A stretch of 64,000 bases of DNA from positions 124,001 through 188,000 of the forward strand of contig NZ_JNIJ01000010.1 in assembly GCF_000701345.1 (NCBI RefSeq), given 5' to 3'. The notes beneath the pieces were generated by a model that was not told the DNA's origin, searched no databases, and saw only the letters and a list, made by a program, of their open reading frames with translations. The position numbers and the translations under genes are program-made. This document shows positions 27,059-35,972 of the stretch, one piece after another; position 1 is the stretch's first letter; each line of letters starts with the position of its first letter. Source of the stretch: Bradyrhizobium sp. URHD0069 (GTDB lineage Bacteria; Pseudomonadota; Alphaproteobacteria; Rhizobiales; Xanthobacteraceae).

Positions 27059-27520
27059 ATGACTGGAGCTGACAAGGTGGTGTGTCAGGCAGCCACGCTG
27101 TTGCTGCTGTTTACGCTGACAACAGGGACGGCAAAGGCACAATTTGCTGGTTTTGGCGGCGGAGGTGGCGACGACATGATGACCCAGATGGCGCCGATGC
27201 TGGAAATGATGAAGGCCAAGATGGGTAAGCGCCGCTTCGGCATGATGATGCGGACTATGGGGCCGATGATGAGCCAGATGATGGAAGGCGGCGGTGGCGG
27301 TTTTGGCGGTATGCTCGGCGGCGGCGGAATTCCCGGCGGTCTTGGCGGCGGGGGAGCGGCCTTTGCTCCCGAAGGTTACGCGATGGCCATGGGCGGCGGC
27401 GACTTCACGGCCATGGTCGGCGATGGTAGTGGCGGCGAATTGATGAGCATGATTCCGCAATTGATGCGGACGGCCAATTTCGGCGTCGGACACGGCCCCC
27501 GGCGCTACCGCCGGCGTTAA
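27059..27520 (+). CDS. Exported methionine- and glycine-rich protein
   Basis: A 153-residue protein; the chosen ATG follows gaggaac, and an in-frame ATG 42 bases upstream lacks such a site. A signal peptide ends near residue 28 (AKAQ). The mature protein has methionine clusters (MMTQMAPMLEMM, MMMRTMGPMMSQMM) alternating with glycine runs, and an Arg-rich end. Met clusters of this kind can bind Cu(I) but also occur in unstructured surface proteins. Its stop overlaps the 3' end of the convergent MATE gene by four bases. Confidence 0.65.
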   Translation: MTGADKVVCQAATLLLLFTLTTGTAKAQFAGFGGGGGDDMMTQMAPMLEMMKAKMGKRRFGMMMRTMGPMMSQMMEGGGGGFGGMLGGGGIPGGLGGGGAAFAPEGYAMAMGGGDFTAMVGDGSGGELMSMIPQLMRTANFGVGHGPRRYRRR

Positions 27521-28971
27521 TCTGCGATTCCCGACGAGGCGGGATGAACTTCGGGAGCGGGGCGGCGCTTCGGTTCCCATCGCGTCAGGATGACGCTGGC
27601 GGCGGACAGCACGCCCAGCAGCACCATCGAAGCCGCTGCCAGCGCGAAGAAGTTGGCAGCGGTCGCGCCATGCATCGACAGCCACCAGCCGCCGACGGAC
27701 ACGAACACCAGCCGCGCGGTTTGCGCGAGCACCGGTCCCAGTACCTTGGCCGCGCCCTGCGAGGAAAAATACATCGAGATCGACAGGCCGATGAAGGCGT
27801 ACATCGGAGCCGCCGTCGACAGATATTGCCGGCTGGCGGCACGCACGCCGGGATCGCTGGTGAATATATTGACCCAGAGATCGGGGAAAATCGCGATCAC
27901 GGTCGCGACGACGCCGACCGACGCGAAAGCGACGCAGCCTGCCGTCCAGGCAATCCGTCGCGCGCGCGCAACCCGCCGCGCGCCGATCGCCATTCCGACC
28001 ATCGGCACCGACGCCATGCCGACCGCGAATGCGATCGAGGTCAGCATGAATTCAAGCCTGGCGCCGATGCCGTATCCCGCCAGAATTTCGGTTCCGAACT
28101 GCGCCAGCATGTGGGTGAAGATGCCGACGGTGAGCACCGACTGCAGCGGGGAGAAACAGGCGACGGCGCCGACTTTCAGAATGTCGACGAACATCGCCCA
28201 CCGAATGCGAAGCCCCCTGACCTTGGGAATGACGCGCGCCCGACCGCAAAACAGATACCACGCCATCACGGCTATGCTGATCAAATAGGCGATCAGTGAC
28301 CCGGCGGCGACGCCGCGCATGCCGAATTGCGGAATAGGACCGAGGCCGAGACCGAGCGTGCCGCCGAGAATGATCTGGCAGACGGCGGAAACGAGAATCA
28401 TCAGCGACGGCAGTTTCATGTTGCCGGTGCCGCGCAGGATTCCCGCCATCGTGTTCATCAGCCACGGCAACACCGCGCCGCCGAAAAAAATCTGCACATA
28501 GTCGATGGCGTAAGCCAGCACATTGCCGCGGCCGCCGAGCAATTCCAGTAACGTCGGCCCGAAGATCAACATGCCAAGCATGAACGTCAGGCCGAAACAG
28601 ACGCCGATCAGCAATGCATGCGCGGCAAGCGTCGATGCACGGTCGATATCCCCGGCCCCGAGCGCCCGCGCGACCGCGGATGCCACGCCGCCGCCCATCG
28701 CGCCACCCGACATGGTCATGGTCAGGATCACGAACGGAAACACCAGCGCCATCGCCGCCAGCGACTCCACGCCGAGCCGGCCGATATACGACGTCTCCGC
28801 GATGACTACGCAGGTGCCCGCGCTGAGCGCGATGATATTCGGCCAGGCGAGCCACAACAGCGTACGCAGGATCGGACCGTCGACCAGCGCATTTCTTGCC
28901 GGAGCTTCAATAGGCGGGAGTGGTTGTTCGTCGTCGTCGACGGGAATTTCGGCAACACCGATATCGGACAT
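27517..28971 (-). CDS. MATE-family efflux transporter
   Basis: A 484-residue protein with about twelve transmembrane helices and the MatE double repeat. I place the start at the ATG preceded by gggag; the frame stays open upstream, but that part runs towards a repeat element. An acidic N-terminal stretch (VDDDEQPLPP) precedes helix 1. The substrate is unknown. Distinct from the MATE gene at 9133 and more divergent in length. Confidence 0.87.
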   Translation of the reverse strand: MSDIGVAEIPVDDDEQPLPPIEAPARNALVDGPILRTLLWLAWPNIIALSAGTCVVIAETSYIGRLGVESLAAMALVFPFVILTMTMSGGAMGGGVASAVARALGAGDIDRASTLAAHALLIGVCFGLTFMLGMLIFGPTLLELLGGRGNVLAYAIDYVQIFFGGAVLPWLMNTMAGILRGTGNMKLPSLMILVSAVCQIILGGTLGLGLGPIPQFGMRGVAAGSLIAYLISIAVMAWYLFCGRARVIPKVRGLRIRWAMFVDILKVGAVACFSPLQSVLTVGIFTHMLAQFGTEILAGYGIGARLEFMLTSIAFAVGMASVPMVGMAIGARRVARARRIAWTAGCVAFASVGVVATVIAIFPDLWVNIFTSDPGVRAASRQYLSTAAPMYAFIGLSISMYFSSQGAAKVLGPVLAQTARLVFVSVGGWWLSMHGATAANFFALAAASMVLLGVLSAASVILTRWEPKRRPAPEVHPASSGIAD

Positions 28972-28986
28972 TTCTGCTCCCGCGCG

Positions 28987-29097
28987 CGCATGGTCCGCCA
29001 AAGCATGCCCTCGGGCTTGACCCGAGGGTGTGAGCGGTTGGCGATAAGATCATACGCCCTATTAATATTTGGAGCGCATTTGCTAATCGTGCTCCAG
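28987..29097. repeat. Compound palindromic extragenic repeat, copy 2
   Basis: It matches 8666-8776 in order: gcatggtccgccaaag, gtgagcggttggcgataagatcat, and an end with ggagcgca / tgctcc arms. This copy carries an extra hairpin (ccctcggg cttga cccgaggg, near 29009-29029), and its terminal palindrome is shorter. Confidence 0.7.
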
Positions 29098-29210
29098 CCC
29101 GATCTGCCGGCCGTGCCGAGCCGCTTCCTAGCACCGATCTAGCCGGATGCCATGTGCGTCGGGCGCAGGGGCCCTCTGCGGGATTGCCGATAAACGCAAA
29201 CGGAGAAGGC

Positions 29211-30263
29211 CTAGCCGATCGACCAGAGAAACGGCGGCGTGCCGGCCGCCGGTCTCATGCCGACATTGATGTAGCGACCACAGCCGGCCGCAAGGCCTTC
29301 GAACAGCCCTTCCATGACCCTGGCGCAGGCCGGATGATAGTCGGCAACGTCGGCCATGAGCTTCCACGTCTGTTGCCTGATCTCGAATGCGCCACCGGAC
29401 TCGTTGATGCCGACAGCATCGTCCTGCGCTTCGAACAACGCACACAGAAACGCCGCGAAGTCTTTGGCAGTTCCCCGACCAGCCGAAAAGCCGCGCGCGA
29501 CTTCATCGAAGTACTGCATGCCGATCAATTTGCCGGTCAGATGCAAGAGATAGCCGGCGTCTTCGGGGCCGAACAATTGTACCATCACGGGGGCGGCGGT
29601 CCGCACATATTCCATCGCGTAGTTGCGATAGGCTTTCTCCAGCCGCGGTTTCGGCCAGCTTGCGACCGGCAGAGCCGGTGCCGTTGCGGGATCGAATATC
29701 GGTGCTTCGAGATGCTGCGCGAACACCAGGCGCTGATCGATCTCGAGCGCATGGTCGTATTCGCAGTAATAGCCTTCAAGGCCATCCTGTCCCTCGACGC
29801 TCTGCTTGGTGCAGACGAAACCGAGATTGGGATTGCCGAGCGAAACGCCGTTATTGGCATGCCATCCGCGCAGCATCGCCCGCGATACCTCGCCCGGCAC
29901 GCCGCAGATCGCGGTGCCTCGCCAGATCCAGCGCGGCGGCGGATAGCGAATCCAGGCCTTGCGATCCGTCTCGTACATGTACTCGACCGAAACGCCGCCG
30001 ATCCAGTTGGAGAGATAGTGATATTGCGCTGCCGCTACCGCCGGCGGCAGGTGGCTCAGGCCGAGTTTTTTCAGCCCCGGCAGAAAGCGTTCCTGCTGCT
30101 GACGGCGAAAAACCCGGAACACGAATTCCGCGGCGTCGGCTGTGCCGCGCCGCGTGACGACGGTCAGGATCAGCCCGGTGAAATAGGCGTGGTACAGATT
30201 GGCGACGCTTCGCCATCGCAGCCATTTCGCCTCGTCCGTACTGCCGCCGGTCACCTCGGTCAT
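29211..30263 (-). CDS. Conserved protein of unknown function
   Basis: A 350-residue soluble protein; the start chosen has gaggg six bases upstream. It has no signal peptide. Segments such as YHYLSNWIGGVSVEYMYET, KAWIRYPPPRWIWRG and GLEGYYCEYDHALE suggest an enzyme-like fold and vaguely recall L-2-amino-thiazoline-4-carboxylic acid hydrolase-type proteins, but I cannot confirm it. It is divergent from the sorbosone dehydrogenase gene. Confidence 0.6.
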   Translation of the reverse strand: MTEVTGGSTDEAKWLRWRSVANLYHAYFTGLILTVVTRRGTADAAEFVFRVFRRQQQERFLPGLKKLGLSHLPPAVAAAQYHYLSNWIGGVSVEYMYETDRKAWIRYPPPRWIWRGTAICGVPGEVSRAMLRGWHANNGVSLGNPNLGFVCTKQSVEGQDGLEGYYCEYDHALEIDQRLVFAQHLEAPIFDPATAPALPVASWPKPRLEKAYRNYAMEYVRTAAPVMVQLFGPEDAGYLLHLTGKLIGMQYFDEVARGFSAGRGTAKDFAAFLCALFEAQDDAVGINESGGAFEIRQQTWKLMADVADYHPACARVMEGLFEGLAAGCGRYINVGMRPAAGTPPFLWSIG

Positions 30264-30372
30264 CGCCGTCCCTCTTGTTGCCGCAAGTCCATGCCCCGCG
30301 TTCGTCAAGTCACACGAATTTCAGAGCGACGTCGCGAACATTGGCCGGTTTTGGGCATTATAAGAGGGCAAT

Positions 30373-31725
30373 ATGCAACGAGCCACCATGCGTAAAAATG
30401 TACTACTTGCGATTCTGACTGGAGCGTTCGCGCTTCCCCTCGCTTCCTGTAGCGAGCCGCAGAACACTGCTTCTGCTGATCAGACTTTTGGACCTTCTCC
30501 CGCCCTGCCGCCGCCGCAAAATTCCTGGATACCGACGGTCAATATCGCCACCGCTACCGGTTGGCCTCCCGACGGCAAGCCGGTCGCCGCCGATGGAATG
30601 GCCGTCAATGCCTTCGCCACGGGGCTGGAGCATCCGCGCACGCTTTATGTTTTGCCGAATGGCGACGTTCTGGTAGCCGAAACCAACGCCCCGCCGAAGC
30701 CCGATGATACAAATAGCATCAAAGGCTGGGTAACCAAGATGGTAATGCGCCGCGCCGGCGCCGGCGTGCCGAGCCCAAACCGCATCACGCTGCTGCGCGA
30801 TGCCAACAACGACGGCGTCGCCGAAACCAGAAGCGTCTTTATCGAAGGGCTGAATTCGCCGTTCGGCATGGCGCTGGTCGGCGAGGACTTCTATGTCGCC
30901 GATTCCGATGCAATCATGAAATTCCCCTATCATGCCGGCGATACAAAAATCACCACGCTCGGCATGAAGCTGGCAGACCTGCCCGCGGGCACCATCAACC
31001 ACCACTGGACCAAGGATCTCACCGCCAGCGCCGACGGCTCGAAACTTTATGCAACTGTCGGCTCCAACAGCAATGTCGGCGAAAACGGCATCGAGGCCGA
31101 GGCCGATCGCGCAGCCGTGCTCGAAGTCGATCGCGCGACCGGCAAATGGCGCGTGTTCGCCTCCGGCCTTCGCAACCCTAACGGGCCTTCATGGGAGCCG
31201 CAGAGCGGCGCGCTGTGGGTCGTCGTGAATGAGCGCGACGAACTCGGAAACGATCTGGTGCCGGACTATATGACCTCGGTGAAGGATGGCGGCTTCTATG
31301 GCTGGCCTTACAGCTATTTCGGTCAGCACATCGACGACCGCGTCAGCCCGCAGCGGCCCGATCTGGTGGCGAAGGCGATTGCGCCGGATTATGCGCTGGG
31401 CGCCCATACCGCGTCGCTTGGGCTGACATTCAACACCGGCAGTCTGTTTCCCTCGGAGATGGCCGGCGGCGCGTTCATCGGCCAGCACGGCTCGTGGAAT
31501 CGCAAACCGCGCTCCGGCTACAAGGTGATCTTCGTACCGTTCGCCAACGGAAAACCCTCGGGCAAGCCGCGGGACGTGCTGACTGGTTTCCTCAACGACA
31601 ACGGCCAGGCGCAGGGGCGGCCGGTCGGCGTCAAACTCGACAAGCACGGCGCGCTGCTGGTCGCCGACGATGTCGGCAACACGGTGTGGCGCGTCAGGCC
31701 CGGGTCGCACTCAGCATCGCGCTAA
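30373..31725 (+). CDS. PQQ-dependent sugar/L-sorbosone dehydrogenase-like lipoprotein
   Basis: A 450-residue protein with a lipoprotein signal (LASC, Cys around residue 26) and a six-bladed beta-propeller. Typical blocks are EHPRTLYVLPNGDVLVAE, NSPFGMALVG, GLRNPNG and HGSWNR. Homologues use PQQ to oxidise sugars at the periplasmic face. An in-frame ATG 15 bases downstream is an alternative start. A short degenerate copy of an internal part of this gene lies at 33145-33215, beyond the DUF4010 gene. Confidence 0.85.
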   Translation: MQRATMRKNVLLAILTGAFALPLASCSEPQNTASADQTFGPSPALPPPQNSWIPTVNIATATGWPPDGKPVAADGMAVNAFATGLEHPRTLYVLPNGDVLVAETNAPPKPDDTNSIKGWVTKMVMRRAGAGVPSPNRITLLRDANNDGVAETRSVFIEGLNSPFGMALVGEDFYVADSDAIMKFPYHAGDTKITTLGMKLADLPAGTINHHWTKDLTASADGSKLYATVGSNSNVGENGIEAEADRAAVLEVDRATGKWRVFASGLRNPNGPSWEPQSGALWVVVNERDELGNDLVPDYMTSVKDGGFYGWPYSYFGQHIDDRVSPQRPDLVAKAIAPDYALGAHTASLGLTFNTGSLFPSEMAGGAFIGQHGSWNRKPRSGYKVIFVPFANGKPSGKPRDVLTGFLNDNGQAQGRPVGVKLDKHGALLVADDVGNTVWRVRPGSHSASR

Positions 31726-31896
31726 GTTCATGCTCGCGGTGGTCTCGGACGACGTCGGCCGTCGTTGCGAGAGGGCGAATGGCCTAGTAGTTCCAAAAAG
31801 GCGTAAGCTCATCGCAGCTGTTCCCTGAGCCTGGTTGAAACATGGTGCCAACGAACGGATGAGCGCGCATGATATGATCTAGCGACGAGAGAGCTC

Positions 31897-33141
31897 ATGG
31901 CCGATTCTGCTTTCCTGCTCCTAAACCTCGCGGCAGCGCTTGGTATCGGGCTTCTGATCGGGGCCGAGCGGGAGCGCCACAAGGGTGGAGGTGCTGCTCG
32001 TTCGCCTGCCGGAATTCGCACGTTCTCCGTCGCCTCACTCGCCGGCGCAACCAGCGTTATGGTGGGAGGTTCACTTGTGCTGGGAGTGACGATCCTAGGC
32101 GTGGCGGCTTTGACCGCTATAGCTTATTTCAAGTCCAGCGACAGCGATCCCGGCCTTACGACCGAGATCGCGCTGATTCTCACCGCGCTTCTTGGCGGTC
32201 TCTCGGTGCAACAGCCGGCATTGGCGGCCAGCATCGCCGTCGCCCTTGCCGGCCTGCTCGCGGCGCGAACCCCATTGCATCATTTTGTCCGTTCCGTGCT
32301 TACCGGGGGTGAGGTCAGAGACGCTCTGCTCTTCGCCGGCGCGACGTTGGTGGTCCTTCCGCTGCTGCCCAATCAGGTGTTGGGGCCCTACGATGCTCTG
32401 AATCCGCGCTCGATCTGGATCGTTGTCATTCTGGTGATGGCCATCAGCGCCGCGGGGTACGTCAGCGTTCGTGCGCTCGGCGCGCGTTTCGGGCTCCCTG
32501 TAGCGGGTTTCGCGTCCGGCTTCATTTCCAGTACCGCCACAATCGGCGCCATGGGAACGCGCGCCAGGAAAAGCCGCGGCGTCATCACCGCGGCGATCGC
32601 AGGGGCAGCCCTCTCGACGGTTGCCACGATCATCGAGCTGTCTCTGGTTCTCGCTGCCACCAGCATATCCACCCTGCGCGCGCTAGCTATCCCGCTGGTT
32701 TGTGCAGGCGCTGCCGCAGGAGCATACGGCGCCGTCTTCACGGTCCGCGCCTTACGCGAAAGGGAAGCGGCTGACCCTCAGCCGGGACAGGCGTTCAGCC
32801 TCCCGGTCGCGCTGCTATTCGCCCTGATCCTATCCGCAATGCTCGTTGCCTCAGCGGCGCTGCGTGAATGGTTCGGCGAGACGGGCGTCATTGTAGCGGC
32901 TGCGGCTTCCGGCTTCGTCGACACGCACTCCGCCGCTATCGCTGTGGCTTCACTGGTCGCATCGGGGAAGATGACGCCTGCTGACGCCGTCTTTCCTATT
33001 CTCGCCGGATTCTCAACCAATACAGTCAGCAAGATAATTTTCGCCTGGAGCAGCGGAAGCCCGGCCTTCGCGTTTCGCTTGATCCCGGGCTTGGTCTTGG
33101 TCGCGGCGGCGGCGTGGGCCGGTGCACTCCTGATGCAATAG
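31897..33141 (+). CDS. MgtC/SapB- and DUF4010-containing membrane protein
   Basis: A 414-residue polytopic protein. The N-terminal part (about 1-145) is MgtC/SapB-like (GIGLLIGAERERHKGG, PAGIRTFSVASLAGA), and the C-terminal half is the DUF4010 helical region, with about eleven helices in all. MgtC relatives influence Mg2+ homeostasis and ATP synthase; the function of this fused form is not established. It lies between the intact sorbosone dehydrogenase gene and a fragment of that gene. Confidence 0.85.
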   Translation: MADSAFLLLNLAAALGIGLLIGAERERHKGGGAARSPAGIRTFSVASLAGATSVMVGGSLVLGVTILGVAALTAIAYFKSSDSDPGLTTEIALILTALLGGLSVQQPALAASIAVALAGLLAARTPLHHFVRSVLTGGEVRDALLFAGATLVVLPLLPNQVLGPYDALNPRSIWIVVILVMAISAAGYVSVRALGARFGLPVAGFASGFISSTATIGAMGTRARKSRGVITAAIAGAALSTVATIIELSLVLAATSISTLRALAIPLVCAGAAAGAYGAVFTVRALREREAADPQPGQAFSLPVALLFALILSAMLVASAALREWFGETGVIVAAAASGFVDTHSAAIAVASLVASGKMTPADAVFPILAGFSTNTVSKIIFAWSSGSPAFAFRLIPGLVLVAAAAWAGALLMQ

Positions 33142-33144
33142 ACG

Positions 33145-33215
33145 CTTGGGCTGACGTTAACACCGGAAATCTGTTTCCGTCTGGAATGGCCGGCGCCGTC
33201 CGGCGCGATAGGCAG
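33145..33215 (+). pseudogene. Remnant of a sorbosone dehydrogenase gene
   Basis: The sequence cgcttgggctgac through atggccggcg matches 31414-31469 inside the sorbosone dehydrogenase gene, with one base deleted and a handful of substitutions over about 55 bases. It starts right after the stop of the DUF4010 gene and has no open frame. It looks like the residue of a duplicated or rearranged copy. Confidence 0.6.
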
Positions 33216-33317
33216 CTGATCCGCGGTCCATATTGCACGCGTGTTGGAATGATCCCGGCTCTGCGGCGCACCGCCGGAAGCCCTGCACCGCGTCCGGGAC
33301 ACGAGCCACAGTCACAC

Positions 33318-34457
33318 TCATACCCGAAAATGCTTGCTCAGTTTCAGGCCCTGCGCCTGATAGTTCGAACCGATGCGCTGGCCGTACAAGGCGTCTGGGC
33401 GCGCCAGCATCTTTTCATAGACCAGTCGACCGACGATCTGGCCGTGCTCGAGGATGAACGGCACTTCGCGCGAGCGCACTTCCAGCACGGCGCGGGATCC
33501 TTGCCCGCCGGCGCCGGCATAGCCGAAGCCGGGATCGAAGAAGCCGGCATAATGCACGCGGAATTCGCCGACCAGCGGATCGAACGGCACCATTTCCGCG
33601 GCGTAATCCGGCGGCACCTGGACGGCTTCCTTTGAGGCGAGAATGTAGAATTCGCCGGGATCGAGAATGAGGCTGCCGTCGGGCCGCGCTGGTATCGCTT
33701 CCCAGAATTCATCGACGGCGTAGCCGCCGCGACGGTCGATATCGATTACGCCGGTGTGACGCTTGGCGCGGTAACCGACAAACCCCTTGGCGTTTTCGCC
33801 GGACAGATCGACGCTCAGCGCGACGCCGTTGACGAGATCGGCATCGTCGGCGTCGACCAGCCGCTCCAGATCATGCAGCGCGTCGAGCTCGTCGGCATTG
33901 AGAATGGCATCGCCGGTGCGAAAGCGGACCTGCGACAGCCGCGATCCCTCGCGCAGCAGCACCGGAAATGTTTTCGGACTGATCTCGGCATAGAGCGGGC
34001 CGTGGTAACCCGCGCCGATCATGTCGAACCGCCGCGTGCCGTCCGCGATCACGCGGGTGAACACGTCCAGCCGCCCGGTCGAGCTCTTCGGATTGGCTGA
34101 TGCGACGATTTGCGGCGGCAGCGCCAGACTCTCCAGTAACGGCACGATGTAGACGCAGTTGGTCTCCAGCACCGCGCCGTCGGTCAGATCGATTTCGTGC
34201 AGCTTCAATTCGTCAATACGCTCGGCCACCGTCGCGCCCGGCCCCGGCAAAAAGCTCGCGCGCACCCGATAGGCGATGTCGCCGAGCCGCAGATCGAGGC
34301 TCGCCGGCTGGATCTGACTTTCGACAAACGGATAGGCGGGCAGGATAAGGCCGGCATCCGCCATCGCCGCGATCATGCGGTCGGGCAGAATGCCATCGGC
34401 GTCGGGTTGAAGCGTGAAAGGCACGTCCGATCGTCCTTGAAAACGCGTCCCTGCCAT
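33318..34457 (-). CDS. 2'-deoxycytidine 5'-triphosphate deaminase (double-domain type)
   Basis: A 379-residue protein in which two dCTP-deaminase/dUTPase-like beta barrels are fused (PF06559). The N-terminal half holds QIQPASLDLRLG and NPKSSTGRLDVFTRV, and the second half repeats the pattern with GHYAGFFDPGFGYAG-like blocks and EVPFILEHGQIVGRL. It converts dCTP to dUTP for dTMP synthesis. Roughly twice the size of the Dcd single-domain enzyme, as usual in Rhizobiales. It is divergent from metZ. Confidence 0.88.
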   Translation of the reverse strand: MAGTRFQGRSDVPFTLQPDADGILPDRMIAAMADAGLILPAYPFVESQIQPASLDLRLGDIAYRVRASFLPGPGATVAERIDELKLHEIDLTDGAVLETNCVYIVPLLESLALPPQIVASANPKSSTGRLDVFTRVIADGTRRFDMIGAGYHGPLYAEISPKTFPVLLREGSRLSQVRFRTGDAILNADELDALHDLERLVDADDADLVNGVALSVDLSGENAKGFVGYRAKRHTGVIDIDRRGGYAVDEFWEAIPARPDGSLILDPGEFYILASKEAVQVPPDYAAEMVPFDPLVGEFRVHYAGFFDPGFGYAGAGGQGSRAVLEVRSREVPFILEHGQIVGRLVYEKMLARPDALYGQRIGSNYQAQGLKLSKHFRV

Positions 34458-34540
34458 TCAGACGCTGTAAATATGGACATTTATCGGTTATCCGATGGCC
34501 GCCTTGACGGAAAGGGCGCTAGGGAATATCAGCATGACTT

Positions 34541-34604
34541 ATCCCGTGGTGATTTGAGCCGGCCGGCTTGCAGCCACGTAAAATAAGTCGCTAAACAGGC
34601 CGGG
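34541..34604 (+). ncRNA. SAM-II riboswitch (metA motif)
   Basis: The consensus aptamer is recognisable: P1 arms cgtgg (34545-34549) and ccacg (34573-34577), the ggtgatttgag segment, the gcttgcag loop, and the downstream aaataagtcgctaaa strand that makes the pseudoknot. It lies on the plus strand ahead of metZ. SAM binding should stabilise the pseudoknot and lower expression of metZ. Confidence 0.88.
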
Positions 34605-34615
34605 GACAGTGTGAT

Positions 34616-34649
34616 CCCGGCCTGTGGAATTCTTCCAGGCCGGTTTTTT
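34616..34649 (+). terminator. Intrinsic terminator of the metZ riboswitch, with a competing hairpin
   Basis: The strand ccggcctg (34617-34624) pairs with caggccgg (34636-34643), followed by six Ts: a strong terminator. The same strand can instead pair with caggccggg (34596-34604) at the 3' edge of the aptamer, which would act as antiterminator. The two pairings exclude each other. Another hairpin (gtgacca / tggtcac) lies just before the metZ ribosome-binding site. Confidence 0.8.
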
Positions 34650-34685
34650 GTGACCATTTTCAAGGGTGGTCACGATGGAGGTCAC

Positions 34686-35891
34686 ATGTCTGAGTCTACC
34701 GCATCCGCGGCATCGATCGCCCGCTACCGTCCGGAAACCCGGCTGGTCCATTCCGGAACCTTGCGCTCGCAATTCGGCGAAACATCCGAGGCGTTGTTCC
34801 TGACGCAGGGCTTTGTCTACGACACCGCCGAGCAATGCGAAGCGCGGTTCAAGGGCGAAGATCCCGGCTTTCTCTATTCGCGGTTTTCCAATCCCAACGT
34901 CTCGATGTTCGAGCGCCGCATGATCGAACTCGAGGGCGCGGAAGCGGCGCGCGCCACCGCCACCGGTATGGCCGCGGTGACGACGGCTGTGCTGGCCCCG
35001 CTGAAAGCCGGCGATCACGTCGTTGCCGCCAAAGCGATGTTCGGATCGTGCCGCTATGTGGTGGAAGATCTGTTGCCGCGCTACGGCATTCAATCCACTC
35101 TGGTCGATGGTCTCGACCTGGAGCAGTGGCGCAAGGCGATGCGCCCGAACACCAAAACCTGTTTTCTGGAGAGCCCGACCAACCCGACGCTCGATGTACT
35201 CGACATCTCGGCCATCGCCGAGATCGCCCATCAAGGCGGCGCACGGCTGATCGTCGACAACGTCTTCGCCACCCCGATCTGGCAGAGCCCGCTTACCCTG
35301 GGTGCCGACGTCGTGGTGTATTCCGCGACCAAGCATATCGATGGCCAGGGCCGCTGCTTGGGAGGAATCATTCTCTCGTCGGAAGCCTTTATTGCCGAGC
35401 ACATCCACACTTTTCTGCGCCAGACCGGCCCTTCGATGTCGCCATTCAACGCCTGGGTGTTGCTGAAGGGGCTGGAGACGCTGGCGATCCGGGTACGCGC
35501 ACAGACCGAAACCGCGGCGGCGGTCGCAGACGCGCTGGCACAGCATCCGAAGATCTCGCGGCTGATCTATCCCGGCCGCGCTGATCATCCGCAGGCAGCC
35601 TTGGTGAAGAAGCAGATGCGTGCCGGATCGACGCTGGTCGGCTTCGAAGTCAAAGGCGGCAAGGCGGCGGCGTTCCGCTGTCTCAACGCGCTGAAGCTTG
35701 CGCGGATTTCGAACAATCTCGGCGACGCCAAGAGCCTCGTCACCCACCCCTCGACCACGACCCACCAGCGGCTGACACCGGAGGCTCGAGCCGAACTCGG
35801 GATCAGCGAGGGCTTTATCCGGTTCTCGGCCGGCCTCGAGCATCCCGACGATCTGATCGAGGATTTGCACGAAGCGCTGGCGAAGGCGTGA
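34686..35891 (+). CDS. metZ: O-succinylhomoserine sulfhydrylase
   Basis: A 401-residue PLP enzyme of the Cys/Met metabolism family that makes homocysteine from O-succinylhomoserine and sulfide. The PLP lysine is Lys216 in YSATKHIDG; GFVYDTAEQCEARF and SRFSNPNVSMFERR are typical of MetZ. The ATG follows ggaggtcac; frame upstream of it overlaps the riboswitch terminator. It is controlled by SAM through the upstream SAM-II riboswitch and terminator. Confidence 0.95.
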   Translation: MSESTASAASIARYRPETRLVHSGTLRSQFGETSEALFLTQGFVYDTAEQCEARFKGEDPGFLYSRFSNPNVSMFERRMIELEGAEAARATATGMAAVTTAVLAPLKAGDHVVAAKAMFGSCRYVVEDLLPRYGIQSTLVDGLDLEQWRKAMRPNTKTCFLESPTNPTLDVLDISAIAEIAHQGGARLIVDNVFATPIWQSPLTLGADVVVYSATKHIDGQGRCLGGIILSSEAFIAEHIHTFLRQTGPSMSPFNAWVLLKGLETLAIRVRAQTETAAAVADALAQHPKISRLIYPGRADHPQAALVKKQMRAGSTLVGFEVKGGKAAAFRCLNALKLARISNNLGDAKSLVTHPSTTTHQRLTPEARAELGISEGFIRFSAGLEHPDDLIEDLHEALAKA

Positions 35892-35900
35892 GGTAAGGGG

Positions 35901-35966
35901 GCGAGTAGCGAATGGCGAGTGGCGAATTGCAACTTCACCATTCGCTATTCGCCACTCCCCATTCGC
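35901..35966. repeat. Imperfect inverted repeat between metZ and the SGNH gene
   Basis: The arms gcgagtagcgaatggcgagt... (35901-35927) and ...actccccattcgc (35940-35966) form a long imperfect hairpin built of the units gcgaat and ggcgagt. It lies between convergent genes and could help transcription stop on both strands. Confidence 0.65.
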
Positions 35967-35972
35967 GCACGC

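Noticed and set aside
34611..34685. Extension of metZ into the leader
   Set aside because: It overlaps the riboswitch terminator; the ATG at 34686 has the ribosome-binding site.
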